A DNA stretch of 64,000 nucleotides from Limnohabitans parvus II-B4 (GTDB taxonomy: Bacteria; Pseudomonadota; Gammaproteobacteria; Burkholderiales; Burkholderiaceae_C). Both the position numbers and the translations under genes were made by a program. The DNA is taken from positions 248,001 through 312,000 of the forward strand of contig NZ_NESN01000004.1 of NCBI RefSeq assembly GCF_003063455.1, in the 5' to 3' direction. This document shows, one piece after another, positions 9,629 through 18,672 of this stretch (position 1 is the first letter of the stretch; each line of letters opens with the position of its first letter). The notes under the pieces were generated by a model. The model worked only from the letters and a program-made list of their open reading frames with translations, did not search any database and had not been told where the DNA came from.

Positions 9629-11404
9629 TTAAGCTGCAGCCTCGCTGGTCCATTCACCCCGGTTGTGCAACCGGGCATAAGCGCCACCTGAGGCCAGCAA
9701 GTGGGCTGGCGCACCTTGTTCCACGATCCGGCCACGCTCCATGACCACCACGCGGTCAGCATGCTCAATGGTAGACAAGCGGTGCGCCACGATCAAGGTG
9801 GTTCTGCCTTGCATGAGTTTTTGCAAGGCGTCTTGCACCAGTCGCTCGGACTCATTGTCCAGCGCCGAGGTGGCTTCGTCCAGAATCAAAATGGGCGCAT
9901 CTTTGTACAGTGCCCGCGCAATCGCCAGGCGCTGGCGCTGGCCACCGGACAGCTGGTTGGCGTTGTGGCCCAAAAGCGTGTCCATGCCTTGCGGCATTTG
10001 TGAGACATGGCTCCACAGGTTGGCCGCATCCAGGCAAGCCTGAATCCGGTCCTTGTTCGCATCATGACCCAGGCAGATGTTGGCTGCCACCGTGTCGTTG
10101 AGCATCACGACATCCTGGCTGACCATGGCAATTTGGCGTCGCAAACTGTCCAAAGCCCAGTCTTCGATAGGCACGCCATCAATGCACACGCGGCCGGAGG
10201 TGGCTTGCACGAACCGGGGGAGCAGCTGGATCAGGGTGGTTTTGCCTGCGCCGGATGTGCCGACCAAGGCCACGGTTTCGCCCGGTTGAACTTTCAGATT
10301 GACGCCAGACAGGGCGGCTTGGCCATTGGGGCTGAATTGAAGGTGCACATCCTGCCATTCCACCGCACCTTGTGCGCGATGCTGGGTGTAGGTCCCTTGT
10401 GTTTCTTCCTTGGCTTCATGAATCAAACCCAGGCCTCTTTCGAGCGCAGCCAGCCCCCGGGTGATGGGGCTGGAAATTTCAGCCAAACGCTTGATGGGTG
10501 CAACCAGCATCAGCATGGCGGTGATGAAGGCCACAAACCCGCCCACCGTGGCGCCTGATGCGCCGTTCTGACTTTGGTAAAGCGCGATCACCAGCACCAT
10601 GGACAAGGACAACGCGGCCATGATTTGCGTCAATGGCGTCATGGCAGCTGAGGCCACGGTGGTCTTCAGGGCCAGTCGGCGAAGCACCTGTGCCAGTTGG
10701 CCGAAACGCGCAATTTGGTGTGCTTGCCCACCTTGCAAACGCACAACCCTGTGCGCCAACACGTTTTCTTCGACCACATAAGCCAGGTTGTCGGTGGCGG
10801 TTTGGCTTTCTTTGGTCAATTTGTAAAGGCGACGCGAGAGTGCCTTCATGATCCAGCTCAGGCCCGGAGCCACCGTGAACACCACCAGCGTGAGTTTCCA
10901 GTTCAGCCACATCAAATAACCCAACAAGGCGATCAACGTGAACCCGTCGCGGGCCAGGGCAATGACTGCAGACACCAATTGCGAAGCGCCTGTCTGGACT
11001 TCGTAGACGATGGTGTTCGACAGGGCGCTGGCCGATTGCTTGGAAAACAGGGATAAGTCAGCCTTCATGAGCTGCGAGAAAAGCTGGGACCGGAGTTTTT
11101 CCATCCCGTCATTGGTCAATCTGGAAAGGGCGTACTGGGCGATGAAGTTGGCCACCCCGCGCACCGTGAACAAGCCAACCACAGCCGCCGGAATGGCCCA
11201 CAAAGGCAATTTGTTCTCTGCAAAACCCTTGTCCAGCAGTGGCTGAAACAGGGCCGGAATCATCGGCTCCGTCAATGCGGCCATGAGGGTCGCCAAAATG
11301 GCCACGACCCAAATGCCCCTTTGGCTTCCAAAATACGGCGCCAGTCGCCGCAATCGGTCCCGGATACTGGGTTGGGAAGTGGGAGAAGTGGTGGTCTGGC
11401 TCAT
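9629..11404 (-). CDS. msbA: Lipid A export ABC transporter MsbA
   Basis: Half-transporter of 591 residues that flips lipid A core across the inner membrane. The N-terminal part (about 30-320) carries the six transmembrane helices. The C-terminal ATPase has Walker A GTSGAGKT at 382-389, the signature LSGGQRQRLAIARAL, and Walker B LILDEATSALD. It is convergent with rng (19 nt apart) and divergent from tolB. Other exporters of this fold exist, but overall similarity fits MsbA. Confidence 0.9.
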   Translation of the reverse strand: MSQTTTSPTSQPSIRDRLRRLAPYFGSQRGIWVVAILATLMAALTEPMIPALFQPLLDKGFAENKLPLWAIPAAVVGLFTVRGVANFIAQYALSRLTNDGMEKLRSQLFSQLMKADLSLFSKQSASALSNTIVYEVQTGASQLVSAVIALARDGFTLIALLGYLMWLNWKLTLVVFTVAPGLSWIMKALSRRLYKLTKESQTATDNLAYVVEENVLAHRVVRLQGGQAHQIARFGQLAQVLRRLALKTTVASAAMTPLTQIMAALSLSMVLVIALYQSQNGASGATVGGFVAFITAMLMLVAPIKRLAEISSPITRGLAALERGLGLIHEAKEETQGTYTQHRAQGAVEWQDVHLQFSPNGQAALSGVNLKVQPGETVALVGTSGAGKTTLIQLLPRFVQATSGRVCIDGVPIEDWALDSLRRQIAMVSQDVVMLNDTVAANICLGHDANKDRIQACLDAANLWSHVSQMPQGMDTLLGHNANQLSGGQRQRLAIARALYKDAPILILDEATSALDNESERLVQDALQKLMQGRTTLIVAHRLSTIEHADRVVVMERGRIVEQGAPAHLLASGGAYARLHNRGEWTSEAAA

Positions 11405-11502
11405 GCCGAGATTGTAAGTAGGGCAGTCAATGCAGTCGCAGAAAACAGATTTCTACGGTGTACGATCACGACATCCGCAATTTGAATGGTCACCACATTG
11501 AC

Positions 11503-12795
11503 ATGAAGCTTGTATTTTTGCGCATTGACCTGTTGTCATGGCTTTTGAAGCTGCTGGTTTTGAGCACGCTGGCGGTCCCCTCCTGGGCTCAATTTCGCGT
11601 GGAAGTCACGGGCGTCGGCATGACCCAGTTGCCAGTGGTGATTGCCCCCTTCAAAGGCGAGGCCACCGCTCCGCAAAAGCTGGCCAGCATCGTGCAGGCC
11701 GATCTGGAGCGCAGTGGACAGTTCAAGGGCCTGGCCGCGGGTTCGGCCTTGATGGACGAAACGAGCCGACCCGACTGGTCGCCCTGGCGTCAGTTGTCAG
11801 CCGAGGCGTTGGTAGCCGGTTCGGTGACCCGTTTGGCCGATGGCCGTTTTGATGTGCGTGCCCGTCTGTGGGATGTGGTCAAAGGCCAAGAGAAAGGTGA
11901 TTTCAAGGACACCGTTTCTGCTGCTGATTTGCGTTTGTCAGCGCACCGCATCGCCGATTGGGTTTACCAACAGCTCACGGGTACCCCAGGGGCTTTCGCT
12001 TCGCGCATCAGCTATGTCACCAAAGCAGGGGGGCGTTATTCTTTGTGGATTGCTGACTCCGATGGAGAGAACGCCCAGTCGGCCTTGAGCAGCCCAGAGC
12101 CCATCATTTCGCCGTCTTGGTCGCCCAATGGTGCGCAGTTGGCCTACGTGTCGTTTGAATTACGCAAACCTGTGGTGTATGTGCATGAGCTGGCTACGGG
12201 ACAGCGTCGGCCAGTGGCCAACTTCAAGGGGTCCAACAGTGCGCCCGCATGGAGTGCCGATGGCAAGTCGCTGGCGGCGACCTTGAGCCGAGACGGTGGG
12301 TCGCAGCTGTTTCGCATCGACTTGGCGGGCGGGGAGCCGCGCCGTTTATCGCCTCCCGGGGGCATCAACACAGAGCCCGCATTTTCGCCAGATGGCAGCG
12401 CCTTGTTTTTCGTCAGTGATCGTGGTGGCAGTCCGCAGATCTACCGCATGCCCACACAGGGTGGCCCGGCCGAGAGAGTGACCTTTTCTGGCACTTACAA
12501 TATTTCACCTGCGCTCAGCCCTGATGGACGTTGGCTGGCCTATGTCTCGCGTGTAGGAGGTGGATTCCGACTGCACCTGATGGAGTTGGCCACAGGACAG
12601 GTGGTGGCATTGACCGACACCTCTTCAGATGAGCGCCCCAGTTTTTCGCCCAACAGCCGTCTGTTGGTTTATGCCACTGTTTTCCAAGGTCGAGAATCGT
12701 TGATGACCACGACCTTGGATGGCCGTATCAAAGCCCGTTTGGCGGGTCAAGGCGGAGATATCCGAGAACCCCATTGGGGTCCGGTTCGGAAATAA
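11503..12795 (+). CDS. tolB: Tol-Pal system beta-propeller protein TolB
   Basis: Periplasmic protein of 430 residues. A signal peptide (LLVLSTLAVPSWA) is followed by the TolB N-terminal domain and a six-bladed propeller with WSPNGAQLAY / WSADGKSLA / FSPDGSALFF repeats. TolB links Pal to the inner-membrane TolQRA motor during outer-membrane constriction. ATG at 11503 is chosen over a GTG at 11458 because it puts the signal peptide at the N-terminus. pal and cpoB follow, but tolQRA are not next door: upstream lies msbA on the opposite strand. Confidence 0.95.
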   Translation: MKLVFLRIDLLSWLLKLLVLSTLAVPSWAQFRVEVTGVGMTQLPVVIAPFKGEATAPQKLASIVQADLERSGQFKGLAAGSALMDETSRPDWSPWRQLSAEALVAGSVTRLADGRFDVRARLWDVVKGQEKGDFKDTVSAADLRLSAHRIADWVYQQLTGTPGAFASRISYVTKAGGRYSLWIADSDGENAQSALSSPEPIISPSWSPNGAQLAYVSFELRKPVVYVHELATGQRRPVANFKGSNSAPAWSADGKSLAATLSRDGGSQLFRIDLAGGEPRRLSPPGGINTEPAFSPDGSALFFVSDRGGSPQIYRMPTQGGPAERVTFSGTYNISPALSPDGRWLAYVSRVGGGFRLHLMELATGQVVALTDTSSDERPSFSPNSRLLVYATVFQGRESLMTTTLDGRIKARLAGQGGDIREPHWGPVRK

Positions 12796-12833
12796 ATTTT
12801 TGAGAATTCATTTTGAAGTTAAAGAGGTAAATC

Positions 12834-13370
12834 ATGAGCAAGAAATTTTTGACCAGTTTGTTGTTGACTGCGCTTTTGGCGGGTTGCGCATCCGGTGTGA
12901 AGTTGGACGATGTGCCTGTTGAAGACAAGTCGGCCACATCCTCCGGTGTGTCAGCACAAGGCATTGGCAACAACGCCAACGGCGCACAAACCGGCGTGGC
13001 GGGTGTGGTGGTCGAGAAGTCGGCTTCGGGCACCGGGCCTGTTGGCGTAGCGCACGTGGTGTTCTTTGATTACGACAGTTTTGTGGTTCGTGCCGAAGCG
13101 CGCCCAGTGATTGAGAGCCATGCCCGCTTTTTGCAAACCAACAAGCAGCGCAAAGCCAACCTTGAAGGTCATACCGATGAGCGTGGCGGCCGTGAATACA
13201 ACTTGGCTTTGGGTCAAAAGCGTGCAGAAGCTGTGCGTCAAGCTTTGAGCTTGTTGGGCGTCCCAGAGAGTCAGTTGGAAGCCGTCAGCTATGGCAAAGA
13301 AAAACCCGCAGCGCAAGGCTCTGCAGAATCCGACCTGGCTAAAAACCGCCGCGTCGAAATCCGGTACTGA
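12834..13370 (+). CDS. pal: Peptidoglycan-associated lipoprotein Pal
   Basis: Outer-membrane lipoprotein of 178 residues with signal peptide and lipobox LLAGC (lipidated Cys18). The C-terminal OmpA-like domain binds diaminopimelate in peptidoglycan, with VFFDYDSF and the NLEGHTDERGGREYNLALG core. It works with TolB and TolQRA to keep the outer membrane attached at the division site. AGAGG stands about 8 nt before the ATG. cpoB begins 6 nt downstream. Confidence 0.97.
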   Translation: MSKKFLTSLLLTALLAGCASGVKLDDVPVEDKSATSSGVSAQGIGNNANGAQTGVAGVVVEKSASGTGPVGVAHVVFFDYDSFVVRAEARPVIESHARFLQTNKQRKANLEGHTDERGGREYNLALGQKRAEAVRQALSLLGVPESQLEAVSYGKEKPAAQGSAESDLAKNRRVEIRY

Positions 13371-13375
13371 AAACC

Positions 13376-14149
13376 ATGAAAACGCTGGCCAGATTGGGGG
13401 GCTCAGGGCTCCGATTTGCATGGATCCCCGTTCTGTGGGCGTTGATGGGCACAGCGCAAGCGGGCCTTTTTGAAGACGATGAAGCCCGCAAAGCCATTCT
13501 GGATTTGCGCCAACGGGTGGAGCAATCCAACACGGCCATCAAAGGCTTGGCGGATGAAAATGCCCAGTTGCGCCGTGCCTTGCTCGATTTTCAAGGCCAA
13601 ATTGACGGCTTGAGGGCGGAGCAATCTCAAATCCGTGGTGCTCAAGAGCGTTTGGCCCGCGATGTGTCTGAAGCACAGCTGAGCCAAAAAGACATGGCCA
13701 ATGGCGTGAACGAGCGTTTGCGCCGTTTTGAGCCCGTCAAAGTGTCTGTGGATGGCGCGGAGTTCATGGCTGAACCCGTAGAAAAGCGTGACTACGAAGC
13801 AGCCATGGATGTTTTCCGCAAGGGCGACTTTGCTGCTGCACAAGTGGCCTTGGGTCAATTTGTTCAGAGGTATCGGCAAAGCGGTTACGTGTCATCGGCT
13901 TTGTTCTGGCTGGGGAACGCCCAATATGCCAACAAGGATTACAAAGACGCTTTGTCAAACTTTCAGCAAATGTTGAAAGCTGCTCCCACGCATGCCCGCG
14001 CACCTGAGGCGATGCTGGCCATCTCCAATGTTCAGATCGAATTGAAGGACCTCAAAGGCGCCCGTAAAACGATGGACGAGTTGGTCAAGGCCTATCCGGC
14101 ATCGGAGGCTGCCACCACAGCACGCGACCGTCTGGCGCGTTTGCGCTGA
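13376..14149 (+). CDS. cpoB: Cell division coordinator CpoB (YbgF)
   Basis: Periplasmic protein of 257 residues. A signal peptide ending near TAQA is followed by an N-terminal coiled coil (about residues 35-110, with heptads LRQRVEQSNTAIKGL) and C-terminal TPR repeats (about 130-255). In E. coli CpoB ties Tol-Pal to PBP1B-driven septal peptidoglycan synthesis. Its position right after pal is the standard one. It overlaps nothing and is followed 15 nt later by a YeeE gene. Confidence 0.93.
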   Translation: MKTLARLGGSGLRFAWIPVLWALMGTAQAGLFEDDEARKAILDLRQRVEQSNTAIKGLADENAQLRRALLDFQGQIDGLRAEQSQIRGAQERLARDVSEAQLSQKDMANGVNERLRRFEPVKVSVDGAEFMAEPVEKRDYEAAMDVFRKGDFAAAQVALGQFVQRYRQSGYVSSALFWLGNAQYANKDYKDALSNFQQMLKAAPTHARAPEAMLAISNVQIELKDLKGARKTMDELVKAYPASEAATTARDRLARLR

Positions 14150-14164
14150 GCCCAAAGGCATTGG

Positions 14165-15283
14165 GTGATCACGCTTGATCAACTCCAGCTCCAGGCACTG
14201 GGGGTCTTGGGGCTGACATTGGTATTGTCGGTCTTGATGGGGGCGCTGTTTCACCGCAGCCACTTTTGCACCATGGGGGCCATCAGCGATTGGGTGATCA
14301 TGGGCGATGCGCACCGTGCCAAGCAGTGGGCGATGGCGGTTGCCGTCGCCGTGCTGGGTTTCGGTTTGATGTCTTGGTTGGGCTGGGTTACGCCTGGCAA
14401 CACCATTTACGCCAACACGCAGATCCCTTGGCTTTCCTTGTTGTTGGGAGGGGTGATTTTCGGTTCGGGCATGGTGCTGGGCTCGGGTTGTACAAGCAAA
14501 TCACTGGTCAGATTAGGTGGCGGCAATCTGAAGTCGTTGGTGGTGTTGATGGCTATGGGCATATCGGCCCTGGCCACCTTGCGCGGTTTGACGGCGGTGT
14601 GGCGTGTGAATTCGATTGACTTGGTGACCGTGGACTCCGGCATGGGCGCCTTCCTGGGGCAATGGTTTTCTCACGTGACACACATCGCTCAGCCTTGGTC
14701 AAACCTGCTGTCGGCCTTTGCAGTGGCCAGTTTGCTTTTTCTCTGGGTTTTCAAAGATCGTCGAACATTGGGCCGATCTGCAATTCTTTCAGGCGCTGGG
14801 ATCGGGGGCGTCGTGGTCCTTTTGTGGTGGGTCAGTGGCGTGTTGGGCTACGTGCCTGAACACCCCCAAACACTGGAGCCTGTCTTTTTGGCCACAGCCA
14901 GTGGTCGGATGGAAGCCATGAGTTTGACGGCACCGGTCGCTTATGGGTGGGATGCGTTGATGTATTTCAGTGACGGTGGCAAACGGGTGACGACCGGTAT
15001 GGTCATGGTGATGGGGGTGTTGCTTGGCGCGTTTTGCAGCGCCCAATGGCAAGGCACATTCCGTTGGGAGGGCTTTACGCAAACCGCAGACCTAGGGCGG
15101 CACCTCTTAGGAGGAGCATTGATGGGCATTGGCGCAGTCATGGCCATGGGCTGCAGCATTGGCCAAGGCTTGTCGGGTTTGTCCACGCTCAGCTTGGGCA
15201 GTGGCTTGGCTGTCATCGGCATCGTGTTGGGCGCGGTGTTGACCTTGCGCTGGGAAATGCACCGTGCGGAGTTGTTGGCATGA
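14165..15283 (+). CDS. YeeE/YedE family sulphur-compound transporter
   Basis: Integral membrane protein of 372 residues with roughly nine or ten hydrophobic helices in two YeeE/YedE (DUF395) halves. Family members import thiosulfate or related sulphur compounds. Conserved cysteines are visible: Cys35 in HFCTMG, Cys109 in GSGCTS and Cys330 in MGCSIGQG. GTG start at 14165 is supported by AAAGG 6 nt upstream. It overlaps tcdA by 4 nt (ATGA). The exact substrate is not known; thiosulfate is the best guess. Confidence 0.85.
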   Translation: MITLDQLQLQALGVLGLTLVLSVLMGALFHRSHFCTMGAISDWVIMGDAHRAKQWAMAVAVAVLGFGLMSWLGWVTPGNTIYANTQIPWLSLLLGGVIFGSGMVLGSGCTSKSLVRLGGGNLKSLVVLMAMGISALATLRGLTAVWRVNSIDLVTVDSGMGAFLGQWFSHVTHIAQPWSNLLSAFAVASLLFLWVFKDRRTLGRSAILSGAGIGGVVVLLWWVSGVLGYVPEHPQTLEPVFLATASGRMEAMSLTAPVAYGWDALMYFSDGGKRVTTGMVMVMGVLLGAFCSAQWQGTFRWEGFTQTADLGRHLLGGALMGIGAVMAMGCSIGQGLSGLSTLSLGSGLAVIGIVLGAVLTLRWEMHRAELLA

Positions 15284-16068
15284 GCGTCGTAATGCGCCAG
15301 GACGATGGAGATGACCGCCGTTTTGGCGGATTGCAACGCTTGTATGGTGTGTCCGGCGCGCAGCGGATTCGACAAGCGCATGTGGCCGTGGTGGGCATTG
15401 GGGGGGTGGGGTCCTGGGTGGCCGAAGCACTGGCACGCAGTGGCGTTGCACGTTTGACCTTGATCGACATGGATCACATTGCCGAGTCCAACATCAACCG
15501 CCAGATTCATGCGCTGACCAACACGACAGGGCAAGCCAAAGTCGATGCCATGCGCGAACGCATTGCCTTGATTCACCCTGAATGCCATGTGGATGCCCTC
15601 GATGAATTTGTCAGCCCCGAAAACTGGCCTGCTGTGTTGCCCTGTTTGCCCGATGCGGTGATCGATGCTTGTGACCAAGTCAAGGCGAAGGTGCACATGG
15701 CTCAATGGGCGCTCGATAACAAAGTAGGTTTCATCACCGTGGGCGCTGCGGGCGGCAAGCGTTTGGCGCATAAGGTGGACGTTGACGATTTGTCAAAAAT
15801 CACGCACGACCCTTTGTTGGCGCAAGTGCGCTACCGCTTGCGCAAGCACCATGGTGCAGCCAAGGGGGACAAGCGCATGGGCATTCAAGGTGTCTTCAGT
15901 CGGGAATCGGTGGCGCCGCCTGATGCGTCATGCGCGATGGAAGGTGACGGCACGCTCAATTGTCACGGCTATGGATCAGTGGTCAGCGTGACGGCGACCT
16001 TTGGCATGTGCGCGGCTTCAGAAATTTTGAATTTTTTGGCGCTTGGTCCTCAGAAGGCCCAAAAATAA
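15280..16068 (+). CDS. tcdA: tRNA t6A37 cyclase (ThiF/MoeB-like E1 family)
   Basis: Protein of 262 residues of the ThiF/E1 superfamily. TcdA (CsdL) uses ATP to cyclise t6A at position 37 of ANN-decoding tRNAs to ct6A. The nucleotide-binding motif GIGGVGSW is at residues 39-46, followed by LIDMDHIAESNINRQ, typical of E1 enzymes. The ORF stays open further upstream, but the ATG at 15280 fits the family N-terminus (RFGGLQRLYG) and overlaps the YeeE stop. The next feature is tRNA-Lys, itself a t6A-modified tRNA; that may be chance. Confidence 0.9.
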   Translation: MSVVMRQDDGDDRRFGGLQRLYGVSGAQRIRQAHVAVVGIGGVGSWVAEALARSGVARLTLIDMDHIAESNINRQIHALTNTTGQAKVDAMRERIALIHPECHVDALDEFVSPENWPAVLPCLPDAVIDACDQVKAKVHMAQWALDNKVGFITVGAAGGKRLAHKVDVDDLSKITHDPLLAQVRYRLRKHHGAAKGDKRMGIQGVFSRESVAPPDASCAMEGDGTLNCHGYGSVVSVTATFGMCAASEILNFLALGPQKAQK

Positions 16069-16071
16069 CGC

Positions 16072-16077
16072 TATAAT
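16072..16077 (+). promoter_or_regulatory. -10 element of the tRNA-Lys promoter
   Basis: Perfect TATAAT, 3 nt after the tcdA stop and 36 nt before the mature tRNA. No good -35 stands at 16-18 bp; TTGGTC at 16043-16048 is too far (23 bp). Transcription would begin near 16084. Confidence 0.5.
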
Positions 16078-16113
16078 TTGAGTCTTGCTACAGTGCACAA
16101 ACACTGAAGCAAA

Positions 16114-16189
16114 GGGACCATAGCTCAGTTGGTAGAGCAGCGGACTTTTAATCCGTTTGTCGTGGGTTCGACCCCCGCTGGTCCCACCA
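16114..16189 (+). tRNA. tRNA-Lys (anticodon TTT)
   Basis: A 76-nt cloverleaf: acceptor GGGACCA/TGGTCCC, D-arm GCTC..GAGC, anticodon stem GCGGA/TCCGT with loop CTTTTAA (anticodon TTT at 16147-16149), and T-arm GTGGG/CCCGC with TTCGACC. The discriminator A and the CCA end are encoded. It reads AAA and AAG codons. Confidence 0.97.
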
Positions 16190-16197
16190 AAAAAACT

Positions 16198-16234
16198 AAA
16201 AAGCACTTTGTATCTCGGTACAAAGTGCTTTTTT
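16198..16234 (+). terminator. Intrinsic terminator after tRNA-Lys
   Basis: Perfect 15-bp stem (AAAAAGCACTTTGTA and its complement) around loop TCTCGG, ending in six T, 8 nt after the tRNA. It should separate the tRNA transcript from the small gene that follows. Confidence 0.9.
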
Positions 16235-16282
16235 CATGGGCGCACTTGTCGTGAACCCGGATCCATAGCGAAAGAGCACCCC

Positions 16283-16534
16283 ATGAGCAGCGAATTGAAC
16301 GCCCAAAGTGAATTGAAAAAGATGGCGCTGTGCGAGCCTTGTTCGGGTATCCAGCGCAATTGGCGTCGCGCCCCTGGACATGCAGAATTGGTACAAGGTG
16401 CCAATCGCAAGGAGCAGCGAGAGTCAGGTCAAGCGACCATCACTTCTTACCGCTGTGATCGCTGTGGCACCTCGTGGGAGTACGAGAACAACAAAGCCGA
16501 TCAGCATGCTGGCTGGTCAGTAGTGGGCGGATAA
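16283..16534 (+). CDS. Small protein with two CxxC pairs, function unknown
   Basis: Predicted protein of 83 residues, not matched to a named family. It has two CxxC pairs, Cys17/Cys20 (CEPC) and Cys58/Cys61 (CDRCGTSWEY), which together look like a zinc ribbon with a long basic insert. The ATG at 16283 is preferred over the longer frame that begins inside the tRNA. It lies between two terminators, so it needs its own promoter in 16235-16282, where none is obvious. Possible roles are RNA or protein binding, but nothing in the sequence decides. Confidence 0.7.
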   Translation: MSSELNAQSELKKMALCEPCSGIQRNWRRAPGHAELVQGANRKEQRESGQATITSYRCDRCGTSWEYENNKADQHAGWSVVGG

Positions 16535-16566
16535 GCACGATCCGCCTCAGTGCGCGGGCATTGATC

Positions 16567-16605
16567 AAAACAAAGGGGGACCATGCTTGGGCCCCCTTTG
16601 TTTTT
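16567..16605. terminator. Bidirectional intrinsic terminator
   Basis: AACAAAGGGGG and its complement CCCCCTTTGTT flank a 12-nt loop, with A-runs on the left and T-runs on the right. It sits between the small CxxC gene and the convergent ABC-F gene and can serve both. Confidence 0.8.
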
Positions 16606-16622
16606 GGGCAGATTGATCAGAC

Positions 16623-18632
16623 TCAGGCGGTGGCCTCGAGCAAATTCGTCAGTTCAAGCCAACGCTCTTCCAGGGTGGCTACTTCATCCGACAAGGCTTT
16701 CAGGCGGCGGCCTGCTTCGGCGATTTCAGCTGGGGGCAGGGGGGTGCTCAGTTGTTGTTCCAGCAATGATTTCTCGGCCTCGATGTTGGCCATGCGTTGC
16801 TCGTTTTGTTCCAGTTCGCGTTTCAAGGGGCGGGTTTGCGCAGCCAGTTGCTGGCGTTTTTGGGCATCGAGTTTGCGCTGCTCAGCGTTGCTGACAGTGG
16901 GGCTGTGGGCCACAGCCACGGGTGTCGCAACAGCGGCGATGACCGGTTTGGACACCTCGGCCACAGGCGCTTGGGCGGGCGCGGACACATCGCGGGCGGC
17001 ATTTTTGGCCTCTTCGCGCAGGCGCTTGGATTCTTCCAACAGATATTTTTGGTAATCGTCCAAGTCGCCGTCAAATGGCTCGACCTTGCCCCGGCCCACC
17101 ATCCAGAACTCGTCACACACGGCGCGCAGCAAGGCACGGTCGTGGCTGACCAGCATGACGGTGCCTTCGAATTCGTTGAGCGCCATCGACAGCGCCTCGC
17201 GGGTGGCCAGGTCCAGGTGGTTGGTGGGCTCGTCCAACAGCAAGAGGTTGGGGCGCTGCCACACGATCATGGCCAGCACCAGGCGGGCTTTTTCGCCACC
17301 GCTCATGGTGCCCACGGCTTGCTTGACCATGTCGCCACTGAAGTTGAAGGTGCCCAGGTAGTTGCGCAAATCCTGCTCACGGCTGGGTTCGCCACTGTTG
17401 GCCCCCAACTCTTTGGCCAGGCGGATCATGTGCTCCAGAGGGTTGTCCTGCGGGTGCAGCACATCGAGTTCTTGCTGGGCAAAGTAGCCAATGTTCAGGC
17501 CCTTGCCCTCGGTCAGCGTGCCCGTCAGCTGCGGCATGGTGCGGGCAATGGTCTTGACCAGGGTCGATTTACCCTGACCGTTGGCCCCCAAAATACCGAT
17601 GCGCTGCCCGGCCAACACCGATTTGCTGACGCCTTGCACGATGGTTTTGGGCTCGCCATCGACCATGTAACCAAAGCTGGCTTCGCTGATGGCCAGCATG
17701 GGGTTGGGCAGGTTATGGGGTTCTTTGAAGCCGAAGGTGAACTCGGCATCGGCCAGCAGCGGGGCCACTTTCTCCATGCGCTCCAGCGCTTTGACCCGGC
17801 TTTGTGCCTGCTTGGCCTTGCTGGCCTGGGCCTTGAAGCGGTTGATGAACTTTTGCAGGTGGGCGATCTTGTCTTGCTGCTTGGCGAATGACGCTTGTTG
17901 CAGCTCCATCTGTTGGGCGCGCAAGATTTCAAAGCCGCTGTAATTGCTGCCGTAACGCGTCAGTTTGGCGTGGTCGATGTGCAGCGTGACATTGGTCACG
18001 GCATCCAAAAATTCGCGGTCGTGGCTGATCACGATCATGGTGCCCGCATAGCGTTGCAGCCAGGCTTCCAGCCAGACCAGTGCGTCCAAGTCCAAGTGGT
18101 TGGTGGGTTCGTCCAACAACAAAATGTCCGACGGGCACATCAGCGCCCGTGCCAGCTGCAAGCGCATGCGCCAGCCACCCGAGAAGCTGTTGACTGGGTT
18201 GTTCAGTTCGTCCACCCGAAAGCCCAAGCCCAAAATCAGTGCCTCGGCTCGGGGCAGGGCGTCGTGGTCGCCCGCGTCGGCCAGATCTGTGTAGACATGC
18301 GCCATCTCCATGCCGTCGCCACTTTCTTCGGCCGCGACCAGACGTTGGCGCAATTCGGCCAGTCGGGTGTCACCCTCCAGCACAAACTCAGACGCGGGCT
18401 GGTCGGTTTCAGGCATGTTTTGCGCCACCTGCGCCATGCGCCAGGCTTTGGGCATGTCGAAGTCGCCGCCATCTTCGTGCAGCGTGCCGTTGAACAGCGC
18501 AAACAAGGTGGATTTGCCCGCGCCATTGCGCCCGACCAAGCCGACTTTTTCTCCGGGGTTGAGGGTGACCGAAGCCTGGTCCAGCAGCACCTTGGTGCCT
18601 CGGCGGAGGGTGACGTTTTTGAGGTTGATCAT
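16623..18632 (-). CDS. yheS: ABC-F family ATPase, YheS type
   Basis: Soluble twin-ATPase protein of 669 residues without membrane domains. Two Walker A motifs (GRNGAGKST near residue 35, GANGQGKST near 348) and two LSGG-type signatures (SFSGGWRMRLQLARAL, TMSGGEKARLVLAMI) are present, with a charged inter-domain linker and a coiled C-terminal arm. ABC-F proteins bind the ribosomal E site and help resolve stalled elongation. The N-terminus MINLKNVTLRRGTKVLLD and the overall layout match E. coli YheS better than Uup or EttA. It follows prmB, with a 179-nt repeat-bearing gap. Confidence 0.9.
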   Translation of the reverse strand: MINLKNVTLRRGTKVLLDQASVTLNPGEKVGLVGRNGAGKSTLFALFNGTLHEDGGDFDMPKAWRMAQVAQNMPETDQPASEFVLEGDTRLAELRQRLVAAEESGDGMEMAHVYTDLADAGDHDALPRAEALILGLGFRVDELNNPVNSFSGGWRMRLQLARALMCPSDILLLDEPTNHLDLDALVWLEAWLQRYAGTMIVISHDREFLDAVTNVTLHIDHAKLTRYGSNYSGFEILRAQQMELQQASFAKQQDKIAHLQKFINRFKAQASKAKQAQSRVKALERMEKVAPLLADAEFTFGFKEPHNLPNPMLAISEASFGYMVDGEPKTIVQGVSKSVLAGQRIGILGANGQGKSTLVKTIARTMPQLTGTLTEGKGLNIGYFAQQELDVLHPQDNPLEHMIRLAKELGANSGEPSREQDLRNYLGTFNFSGDMVKQAVGTMSGGEKARLVLAMIVWQRPNLLLLDEPTNHLDLATREALSMALNEFEGTVMLVSHDRALLRAVCDEFWMVGRGKVEPFDGDLDDYQKYLLEESKRLREEAKNAARDVSAPAQAPVAEVSKPVIAAVATPVAVAHSPTVSNAEQRKLDAQKRQQLAAQTRPLKRELEQNEQRMANIEAEKSLLEQQLSTPLPPAEIAEAGRRLKALSDEVATLEERWLELTNLLEATA

Positions 18633-18672
18633 GAAAAATCAGTGACCGGAAGGGTTCCGGGGGTAAATGGTT

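Noticed and set aside
15034..15279. 82-codon upstream extension of tcdA
   Set aside because: It lies inside the YeeE gene; the ATG at 15280 fits the family start and overlaps the YeeE stop.
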